Of a stretch of 42,707 nucleotides of DNA, positions 8,537-14,428 are shown in pieces. Below the pieces are notes generated by a model that was not told the origin of the DNA, made no database searches, and was given only the letters and a program-made list of their open reading frames with translations. Both the position numbers and the translations under genes were made by a program. Within the stretch, counting starts at the first letter, position 1; the number at the start of each line of letters is the position of its first letter. The stretch is from Nocardioides sp. REDSEA-S33_B3 (GTDB lineage: Bacteria; Actinomycetota; Actinomycetes; Propionibacteriales; Nocardioidaceae): positions 1 through 42,707 of the forward strand of contig LUPK01000046.1 of the NCBI GenBank assembly GCA_001627335.1, in the 5' to 3' direction.

Positions 8537-9490
8537 GTGACCATGACGCAACCGTCCCGCACCACGCCGACCCGCCGGGCCGAGAAGGCGGCCAAGCCCG
8601 CCAAACCGGCCAAGCCGCGGAAGCCGCCCAGGCCGGCGCGTGCCCCGCGGCCTCCGCTGACCGGCACCCCGGCCGTCACCTCGTCGGCGGCGACGATGCT
8701 CGCGGTGGTCTGCCTGTGGGTCTTCGTGCAGCTGCTGCTGCTCGGCGACCTCAAGCACGAGCGCGCCCAGGACCTGCTCTACGCGCAGTTCCGCACCGAG
8801 ATCGCGTCGGCCACCGCGCCGGTCGGACCGGTCGTGCCGGTCGGCGATCCGGTCGCACTGGTCCGCATCCCCGCGCTCGACCTCGAGGAGGTCGTCGTCG
8901 AGGGCACCGCCTCCGGCGACCTGCGCGTCGGCCCCGGGCACCAGCGCAACACCGTCCTCCCCGGCCAGGACGGCACCTCGGTCCTGATGGGCCGGGCAGC
9001 GATGTACGGCCGGCCCTTCGCCGACCTCACCGACCTCACGCCCGGCGACACCATCGAGGTCGTCGTCGCCCAGGGCACCCGCACCTTCCGGGTGCTCGGG
9101 GTCCGGCGCACCGGCGACCCCCTGCCGCAGCCGCGGGAGGCGGGCGTGGCCCGGCTCGTCCTGGCCACCGCCGAAGGCCAGGGCCGGCTTGCCGGGCTCA
9201 CCCCAGGAGAGGCGGTGTACGTCGACGCCGAGGCCGACGACGCGTTCCCCGCACCGCCGGGGCGACCGGCGGCGATCCCGGAGAGCGAGCAGCTGATGGC
9301 CTCCGAGGTCACGGTGCTGCCGCTCCTCGCGACCTGCCTGGCCGCGCTGGTGCTGGCCACGCTGCTGATCGTCTCGGCACGCCAGCGCTGGTCCGCGGTG
9401 CTCGTCTGGGTGCTCGCCAGCCCTGTGGTCATCGCCCTGGCCTGGGTCACCACCGACGTGCTCGTCCGACTTCTCCCCAACGTGATGTGA
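8537..9490 (+). CDS. sortase-fold membrane protein lacking the catalytic His and Cys
   Basis: The 317-residue protein begins with a Lys/Pro/Ala-rich tail, has a membrane segment (about 51-70), a sortase-like domain (about 100-235) and two further hydrophobic segments (about 256-315). Landmarks of class D/E sortases align in order: GPGH, LPGQDGTSVL, YGRPFADL, LTPGDTIEV and a final RLVLATAEG. Where active sortases have the His of AGHR, this protein has Arg153. Where they have the Cys of LVTC, it has Ala212. It is therefore probably not a transpeptidase. It starts 3 nt after the preceding anchored protein, suggesting a structural or chaperone role for it. No gene of this kind is known to me in pst operons. 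Confidence 0.7.
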   Translation: MTMTQPSRTTPTRRAEKAAKPAKPAKPRKPPRPARAPRPPLTGTPAVTSSAATMLAVVCLWVFVQLLLLGDLKHERAQDLLYAQFRTEIASATAPVGPVVPVGDPVALVRIPALDLEEVVVEGTASGDLRVGPGHQRNTVLPGQDGTSVLMGRAAMYGRPFADLTDLTPGDTIEVVVAQGTRTFRVLGVRRTGDPLPQPREAGVARLVLATAEGQGRLAGLTPGEAVYVDAEADDAFPAPPGRPAAIPESEQLMASEVTVLPLLATCLAALVLATLLIVSARQRWSAVLVWVLASPVVIALAWVTTDVLVRLLPNVM

Positions 9491-9514
9491 CCGGCTCGTG
9501 AACCGATCCGCAAC
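9482..9514 (-). promoter_or_regulatory. PHO box in reverse orientation before the second pstS
   Basis: Read on the minus strand, three adjacent 11-nt units are GTTGCGGATCG, GTTCACGAGCC and GGTCACATCAC. The site overlaps the stop codon of the sortase-like gene and lies 112 bp before the second pstS start. This suggests that gene has its own phosphate-responsive promoter besides read-through. Confidence 0.55.
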
Positions 9515-9625
9515 GTCCATGCAAGCACCTGACCGGGCGCCTTCCGGCGTCTGACGATCCATCCGCGTCGAGGGTCACCCGGACCCGCGCCGCGAGCTCC
9601 ACCCCCACCAAGAGAGAGCGAAACC

Positions 9626-11155
9626 ATGAAGGCAAGCAAGACCCTCAGCGGCTCCGTCCTCGGGGTCGTCGCGGCGGTGGCCGCATCGACCCTCGCGCTC
9701 GGCGTCCCCTCCGCCTCGGCGGCCCAGGAGGCCTACGACCCGACCTTCACCCCGGTCGCGGCCGACCTGATCGGTGTCGGCTCGGACACCACCGAGATCT
9801 CCATGCACTACGTCGCCGAGGGCTTCGACGGCCACCCCGGCTTCAACGACGGCGACACCGGCTTCCGCATCGCCTCCTTCCAGGCCGGCGGCGGCGGTCA
9901 GCTGACGTTCCCCCAGGGCACCACCATCGACCGCCCCAACGGCTCGGGTGCCGGCAAGAGCCGCCTGTACGGCGACAACAACGTGGCCGAGATCGACTTC
10001 GCTCGGTCCTCCTCGGCGCTGAACACCAACGAGGTCAACGCCGGCCTGCAGGCCTTCCCGTTCGCCGTGGACGGCCTGAAGCTCGCCGTCTCGAACACCG
10101 TGCCGTCCAACGCCCCGGCCACCATCTCGGCCGCGGACCTGGTCAAGATCTACGACGGCACCGTCACCAACTGGAGTGAGCTCGGCGGCAGCCCCGGTGT
10201 CATCAAGCCGCTGATCCCGCAGGCCGGCTCGGGCACCCGCTCGTTCTTCGTCGCTCAGCTCAAGACCGCCAACAACGGCGTCGACGTGGCGCTGGCCGGC
10301 TCGGTCACCGAGGTCCAGGAGCACGACCCTGCCCCGATCCAGGGCGACGCCAACGCGGTCGCGCCGTTCTCCACCGGTCGCGCCAAGGCCGCCGGCAGCG
10401 CCATCAAGCTGACCGCGGGCTTCGCGGCCAACCGCGCGCTCTACAACGTGGTCCGCGGCACCGACCTGTCCCGTGCCGACATCCAGGCGGTCTTCGGCCC
10501 CGACGGCTTCCTCTGCTCCGATGCCGCCGCCCCGCTCATCGAGGGCTCGGGCTTCCTGCAGCTGGCCCGTGAGGCCAACCAGGGGGCCTGCGGCGTCGCG
10601 ACCCAGGCCGCGACCAGCAACTTCACGACCAACGAGGTCGCCGAGACCACCACCGACCTGGCCGCCACCAGCCCGTCGGCCGGCAAGGTCACCCTGACCG
10701 CCACCCTCGGCTCGACGAGCGGCGTGCCGTCGGGCACCGTCACCTTCACCGAGGGCGAGGACGTCGTCGCCGAGGACGTCGCGATCGTCGCCGGCCAGGC
10801 CAAGGTCACCCTCTCGGCGGTCGAGGCCGGCTCGCACACCTACACGGCCACGCTGAACCCGGGTGAGGGCTTCCTCGCCTCCAGCGACGACGCCACCGTC
10901 GTCGTGTCCGACGAGGTGGTCATCAAGGCCAAGGCCAAGACCGTCAAGAAGGGCAAGAACGCCAAGGTCAAGGTCACCATCGCCGGCGCCGAGGGCGAGG
11001 TCTCGCTGCTCAAGGGCAAGAAGGAGATCGACTCCTCGATGCTGAAGAACGGCAAGGCCACGCTGGTCGCGAAGAAGGTCAAGAAGACCACGAAGTACAC
11101 CGTGGCCTTCGGTGACCAGACCACGAAGGTCACCGTCAAGGTCAAGAAGAAGTAG
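9626..11155 (+). CDS. pstS: secreted PstS-like phosphate-binding protein with Ig-like, lysine-rich tail
   Basis: The 509-residue protein has a signal peptide (1-33) with an ASA-AQ cleavage site and no lipobox. The binding domain (about 40-330) carries GVGSDTT at 50-56, FARSSS at 125-130 and GSGTRSFF at 201-208, the oxyanion-binding elements of PstS. A bacterial Ig-like domain (about 345-428) and a second lysine-rich beta domain (430-509, ending KVKKK) follow. The tail resembles those of the secreted nuclease and nucleotidase in this window. AGAGAGAG before the ATG acts as ribosome site. It is flanked by a PHO box and a strong hairpin before pstB. Confidence 0.82.
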   Translation: MKASKTLSGSVLGVVAAVAASTLALGVPSASAAQEAYDPTFTPVAADLIGVGSDTTEISMHYVAEGFDGHPGFNDGDTGFRIASFQAGGGGQLTFPQGTTIDRPNGSGAGKSRLYGDNNVAEIDFARSSSALNTNEVNAGLQAFPFAVDGLKLAVSNTVPSNAPATISAADLVKIYDGTVTNWSELGGSPGVIKPLIPQAGSGTRSFFVAQLKTANNGVDVALAGSVTEVQEHDPAPIQGDANAVAPFSTGRAKAAGSAIKLTAGFAANRALYNVVRGTDLSRADIQAVFGPDGFLCSDAAAPLIEGSGFLQLAREANQGACGVATQAATSNFTTNEVAETTTDLAATSPSAGKVTLTATLGSTSGVPSGTVTFTEGEDVVAEDVAIVAGQAKVTLSAVEAGSHTYTATLNPGEGFLASSDDATVVVSDEVVIKAKAKTVKKGKNAKVKVTIAGAEGEVSLLKGKKEIDSSMLKNGKATLVAKKVKKTTKYTVAFGDQTTKVTVKVKKK

Positions 11156-11180
11156 CACCCAGTAGCACCCGGCAGCACCC
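11151..11180. repeat. 10-bp tandem repeat, three copies, containing the stop codon
   Basis: Units AGTAGCACCC (11151-11160), AGTAGCACCC (11161-11170) and GGCAGCACCC (11171-11180) lie head to tail. The first carries the TAG stop of the second pstS and the second duplicates it. Similar stop-codon repeats occur at 18952, 23703 and 40056. Confidence 0.75.
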
Positions 11181-11189
11181 AGCTTCACC

Positions 11190-11225
11190 GGTGCGGGTGG
11201 TCGCTCCCGGGCGACCACTCGCACC
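11190..11225 (+). terminator. strong hairpin between pstS and pstB (partial terminator or stabiliser)
   Basis: GGTGCGGGTGGTCGC (11190-11204) pairs with GCGACCACTCGCACC (11211-11225) with one mismatch and a 6-nt loop. No U-tract follows, as is common in actinobacteria. Its place inside the locus suggests it limits read-through into pstB or protects the pstS mRNA 3' end. Confidence 0.65.
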
Positions 11226-11258
11226 ACCCCCGCACCAATCAGGAACGAGAGCGCCCCC

Positions 11259-12152
11259 ATGACCAGCCCCACGAGCAGCACCGACGCCACGGCCGTCATC
11301 CCCGCCGTACCCGACGACGCGCTCCCGCGGGCTCCGTTCGACCAGCGTCAGGTCGACCAGCGTCCGATCGACCAGCGGCTCGCGGAGCTCGACGCCCGGG
11401 AGATCACCGCGTGGTTCGGGGACCGCAAGGTGCTGGACCGGGTCTCGCTGACGATGCCGGCCGGTGCGATCACCGCGCTCATCGGACCGTCCGGGTGCGG
11501 CAAGTCGACGTTCCTGCGCATCCTCAACCGGATGCACGAGCTGGTGCCGTCCGCGCAGCTGGCCGGTGAGGTGTGGCTGGACGGCGAGGACATCTACCAC
11601 CCGGACAAGAAGCTCATCGAGGCGCGTCGCGCGATCGGGATGGTGTTCCAGAAGCCCAACCCGTTCCCCGCGATGTCGATCCGGGAGAACGTGCTGGCCG
11701 GCCTCAAGCTGACCGGCACCAAGGCGTCGCGCTCCGAGCGCGACGACCTCGTGGAGTCCTGCCTGACGAAGGGCGGCCTCTGGAACGAGGTGAAGGACCG
11801 CCTCGACGCCCCGGGTGGCGGCCTGTCGGGCGGTCAGCAACAGCGGCTGTGCATCGCCCGGTCGCTGGCGGTGAAGCCGCGCGTGCTGCTGATGGACGAG
11901 CCCTGCTCGGCGCTGGACCCGACCTCGACCCGCGTCATCGAGGAGACGATGGTTGACCTGGCCCGCGAGGTCACCATCGTGATCGTCACCCACAACATGC
12001 AGCAGGCGGCGCGCGTCTCCTCGCAGTGCGCGTTCTTCCTCGCCGCGCACGGCACGCCCGGCGTGATCGTGGAGCACGGCGACACCCGGGCGATGTTCGA
12101 GAACCCGCAGGACGAGCGTACCAGCGACTACGTCCACGGCCGGTTCGGCTGA
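11259..12152 (+). CDS. pstB: phosphate ABC transporter ATP-binding protein PstB
   Basis: The 297-residue protein has Walker A GPSGCGKST at 76-84, a Q-loop in MVFQKPNPFPAMSI, the ABC signature LSGGQQQR at 189-196, Walker B LLMDEP at 210-215 and the switch His of VTHN. FQKPNPFP and the overall pattern are diagnostic of PstB, which powers PstCA. The N-terminus has an extra roughly 45 residues with three 5-residue DQR repeats (FDQRQ, VDQRP, IDQRL) encoded by 15-bp tandem units. It is separated from pstCA by four genes, unlike the compact pstSCAB order. No phoU follows. Confidence 0.93.
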   Translation: MTSPTSSTDATAVIPAVPDDALPRAPFDQRQVDQRPIDQRLAELDAREITAWFGDRKVLDRVSLTMPAGAITALIGPSGCGKSTFLRILNRMHELVPSAQLAGEVWLDGEDIYHPDKKLIEARRAIGMVFQKPNPFPAMSIRENVLAGLKLTGTKASRSERDDLVESCLTKGGLWNEVKDRLDAPGGGLSGGQQQRLCIARSLAVKPRVLLMDEPCSALDPTSTRVIEETMVDLAREVTIVIVTHNMQQAARVSSQCAFFLAAHGTPGVIVEHGDTRAMFENPQDERTSDYVHGRFG

Positions 12153-12180
12153 TCCGGCCGGCGTACCCCACACTCTCCTC

Positions 12181-12927
12181 GTGATCTCCGGCCCGCGCGC
12201 GATCCTGCTGTTCGCGACGCTCCTGGTGCTCGCGACCGCCGCCGCGTTCGGCCTGTCGCGGCTCTACGCGACGCCGCGCACGCTCGACCTCACCCCGCCG
12301 CCGGAGTACGTCGCCGCGCCGGTGCCCGTGACCGCCGACCTGCCCGCCGCGACCCCGGTGTCCGGTCAGCTGGTCGACCAGGACTGGCTGGAGCGGACCG
12401 CCCGGCGTACCGGCATCCCGCAGCCCGCGCTCCGGGCGTACGCCGACGCCCAGATCTCGCGGGTCGGCGGCTGCGACCTCGGGTGGACGACCCTGGCCGG
12501 CATCGGTTGGGTGGAGTCCCACCACGGCACCATCGACGGCCGCTCGCTGACCGTCGACGGTCGCTCGGAGCCGCCGATCATCGGGGTGGCGCTCGACGGC
12601 GTGGGACCGGTCGCGGCGATCCGCTCGACCCCGGAGTCGGCCCAGTGGCACGGCGACCCGGTCTGGGAGCACGCCGTGGGCCCGATGCAGTTCCTGCGCT
12701 CCTCGTGGGAGCCGTGGGCTGCCGACGGCGACGGGGACGGCGTGATGGACCCGCACGACCTCGATGACGCTGCGGCGACCGCCGCGCGCTACCTGTGCGC
12801 CTCGGGCCAGGACCTCGACTCCGGCTCCACCTGGGCCTCGGCGATCCACAGCTACAACCACGCGCAGGAGTACGTCGACGCCGTGCACGCCGCCGCCACC
12901 GCCTACGCCCAGCGGGCCGCCCGCTAA
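12181..12927 (+). CDS. secreted lytic murein transglycosylase (MltB/SLT_2 type)
   Basis: The 248-residue protein has an N-terminal membrane or signal segment (about 7-25), a short proline-rich linker and a lytic transglycosylase domain from about 68. The catalytic Glu is Glu112 in GIGWVESHHG. GPMQFLRSSW at 167-176 is the family's substrate-groove motif. DGDGDGVMDPHDLDD at 182-196 resembles the calcium-binding loop of MltB/Slt35. It would cut peptidoglycan glycan strands outside the membrane. The GTG start at 12181 has no ribosome site. The stop is TAA, which also forms part of the tsaB promoter. Confidence 0.82.
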   Translation: MISGPRAILLFATLLVLATAAAFGLSRLYATPRTLDLTPPPEYVAAPVPVTADLPAATPVSGQLVDQDWLERTARRTGIPQPALRAYADAQISRVGGCDLGWTTLAGIGWVESHHGTIDGRSLTVDGRSEPPIIGVALDGVGPVAAIRSTPESAQWHGDPVWEHAVGPMQFLRSSWEPWAADGDGDGVMDPHDLDDAAATAARYLCASGQDLDSGSTWASAIHSYNHAQEYVDAVHAAATAYAQRAAR

Positions 12928-12930
12928 CCT
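12925..12930 (+). promoter_or_regulatory. -10 box TAACCT, leaderless tsaB promoter, overlapping a stop codon
   Basis: The TAA stop of the transglycosylase gene is the first half of TAACCT. Seven bases separate the box from the tsaB GTG at 12938. The arrangement is the same as at dapA (32651-32656). Confidence 0.55.
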
Positions 12931-12937
12931 CGCTGGC

Positions 12938-13576
12938 GTGCTGCTCACCCTCGACACCGCGACCCCGCTCGTCACCGTCGCCCTGCACGACGGCTCCGAC
13001 GTCGTCGCCGAGCACGTCGCCGAGCGGGCGATGAAGCACGGGGAGCAGCTCGCCCCCCTCATCGAGCGCTGCCTGCTCGACGTCGGCGCGGTCCGCCAGG
13101 ACCTCACCGCCATCGGCGTGGGCGTCGGCCCGGGACCGTTCACCGGCCTGCGCGTCGGCCTGGTCACGGCCCGCACCCTCGCGTTCGTGCTGGAGATCCC
13201 CGTCTACGGCGTGTGCTCGCTCGACGTGCTCGCGATCGAGGCCGTCGACACCGGCGCGGTGACCTCCGACTTCGTCGTGGCGACCGATGCGCGGCGCAAG
13301 GAGGTCTACCTCGCGACGTACGACGCCGGCGGCGCTCGCCTCGACGGCCCCGCCGTCCTCAAGCCCGCCGACGCCGCCACTGCCTCGCCGGTCGTGGGGG
13401 AGGGGGCCGCGCTCTACCCCGACGCGTTCCCGACCGCCGCCGGCCCGACCCGGCCGTCCGCCGGCTGGCTGGCACGCGTGATCACCGAGGAGTGCGCCGA
13501 GCTCCTCGACCCCGAGCCGCTCTACCTGCGCCGCCCCGACGCCGTCGAGCCGAGCGCCCGCAAGCAGGTCTCGTGA
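12938..13576 (+). CDS. tsaB: tRNA threonylcarbamoyladenosine biosynthesis protein TsaB
   Basis: The 212-residue protein begins LLTLDTATPLVTVAL and has the ASKHA-fold signature GVGVGPGPFTGLRVGL typical of TsaB, the partner of TsaD in making t6A37 of ANN-decoding tRNAs in the cytoplasm. The length fits. The GTG at 12938 is chosen because it immediately precedes the conserved first strand and follows a -10 box by 7 nt; a longer in-frame start would overlap the previous gene. The stop overlaps the rimI start (GTGA). The usual next partner, tsaD, is not present after rimI. Confidence 0.88.
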   Translation: MLLTLDTATPLVTVALHDGSDVVAEHVAERAMKHGEQLAPLIERCLLDVGAVRQDLTAIGVGVGPGPFTGLRVGLVTARTLAFVLEIPVYGVCSLDVLAIEAVDTGAVTSDFVVATDARRKEVYLATYDAGGARLDGPAVLKPADAATASPVVGEGAALYPDAFPTAAGPTRPSAGWLARVITEECAELLDPEPLYLRRPDAVEPSARKQVS

Positions 13577-14043
13577 CCCTCGTGGTCCGCCCCGCCGCCG
13601 AGGCGGACCTCGACGCCGTCGTCGCTTCCGAGGCCGACAACCTCGGTGCCGACGCCTGGCCGCCCGCCCTCGTCGCGCCCGGGGTGCGCGGCGAGGTGCC
13701 GCACGCGCACTACCTCGTCGCCGAGCTCGCCGGTGCGGTCGTCGGGCACGCGGTGGTCTCCGTCGTGGTCGACGTCGCCGAGCTCCAACGCATCGCGGTC
13801 TCCACCTCCGCCCGCCGCTGCGGCGTCGCCTCCGCCCTGCTCGAGGAGTGCGTCGCGCTCGCCCGCTCCGGCCGCGCGGACCGGATGCTGCTCGAGGTCC
13901 GCGAGGACAACGCCTCCGCCCTCGCCTTCTACGCCGCCCGCGGGTTCACCGAGGTCGACCGGCGCCCGCGCTACTACCGCGACGGCACCACCGCCGTCGT
14001 CATGCGCCTGGGCCTCGGCCCCCGCTGCTCGTTCGCTGGTTGA
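13573..14043 (+). CDS. rimI: GNAT N-acetyltransferase, RimI (ribosomal protein S18 alanine acetyltransferase)
   Basis: The 156-residue GNAT protein has the acetyl-CoA loop region LQRIAVSTSARRCGVASALLEECV and the C-terminal LEVREDNASALAFYAARGFTEVDRRPRYYRDG, the usual RimI ending. It acetylates the N-terminal alanine of S18, or acts on other proteins. It overlaps the tsaB stop by 4 nt. Its last codons and TGA lie inside a GGTTGAGGTGCGAG-type repeat (14035-14110), so the C-terminus (CSFAG) may have been rewritten by repeat insertion. A different GNAT substrate is possible; context supports rimI. Confidence 0.8.
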   Translation: MTLVVRPAAEADLDAVVASEADNLGADAWPPALVAPGVRGEVPHAHYLVAELAGAVVGHAVVSVVVDVAELQRIAVSTSARRCGVASALLEECVALARSGRADRMLLEVREDNASALAFYAARGFTEVDRRPRYYRDGTTAVVMRLGLGPRCSFAG

Positions 14044-14110
14044 GGTGCGAGGCGCGCCAGCGCTGTCCCATCGCCGGTCGAGGAGGCGCGCCAGCGCCGT
14101 CTCGAGACCC
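14035..14110. repeat. two GGCGCGCCAGCGC repeat units overlapping the rimI stop
   Basis: GCTGGTTGAGGTGCGAG at 14035 is followed by GGCGCGCCAGCGCTG, then GGTCGAGGAGGCGCGCC, then AGCGCCGTCTCGAGACC. The GGTCGAG and CTCGAGACC ends are those of the repeat found inside the HNH gene at 15332. The first unit supplies the rimI TGA. Confidence 0.7.
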
Positions 14111-14142
14111 CGTACGCCGATAGGCAACCTGCTCCACGGGGC

Positions 14143-14189
14143 GACTGGAGGGTTCCTCGTGAACCCCTTTCACGGCACGCCCTCCGGTC
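14143..14189. terminator. nested double hairpin downstream of rimI
   Basis: The outer stem pairs GACTGGAGGG (14143-14152) with CCCTCCGGTC (14180-14189), allowing one G-U pair. The inner stem pairs CGTGAA (14158-14163) with TTCACG (14169-14174) around CCCCT. It could end the tsaB-rimI transcript or form a cruciform. Confidence 0.45.
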
Positions 14190-14400
14190 CCCTCGGACTC
14201 GGTGGTCGGGGTGGGTGGGCGCCCGGACGTTCGCGCTGCAGCAGGTCCTGTATTTCTCGAAGCCGTGCTCGCGGTTGGCTTCGATTCCGGTACCTGGCTG
14301 CGCGCCGCTCACCCCTTGCGGCAGCTCGAGGTGCTCGCTCGGGTTGCGGCTGGATCGTCCTCCACAGATTGGATCCGGGGCCCGCATCCAGGGTTCCTTT

Positions 14401-14414
14401 CGAACTGGTGTTCT
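14401..14414 (+). promoter_or_regulatory. LexA (SOS) box before the DUF222-HNH gene
   Basis: CGAACTGGTGTTCT has perfect GAAC and GTTC arms separated by 4 nt, matching the Gram-positive/mycobacterial SOS box. It abuts the -10 box, so LexA binding would block transcription. As I recall, 13E12-family genes of Mycobacterium tuberculosis belong to the LexA regulon, which fits. Confidence 0.65.
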
Positions 14415-14416
14415 AG

Positions 14417-14422
14417 TAGTAT
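14417..14422 (+). promoter_or_regulatory. -10 box TAGTAT, leaderless HNH promoter
   Basis: TAGTAT followed by 6 nt and the ATG at 14429. It directly follows the SOS box. Confidence 0.55.
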
Positions 14423-14428
14423 CTGGCC

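Larger units (their letters stand above)
14044..14428. other. gene-free stretch between rimI and the HNH gene
   Basis: These 385 bp hold the repeat units up to 14110, a nested hairpin at 14143-14189 and the SOS-type promoter at 14401-14422. Between 14190 and 14400 no coding pattern, RNA gene or element end was recognised; base composition there is slightly less GC-rich than in the flanking genes. Confidence 0.6.

Noticed and set aside
5876..9562. 1228-codon open frame on the minus strand opposite the pst locus
   Set aside because: It lies opposite three well-supported genes. Its translation is Arg/Gly/His-rich without motifs, as expected from the antisense of GC-biased codons.
14202..14400. 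Short open frames in the gap before the HNH gene
   Set aside because: Several frames are open on both strands with no ribosome site, no conserved pattern and no codon bias distinguishing one of them.
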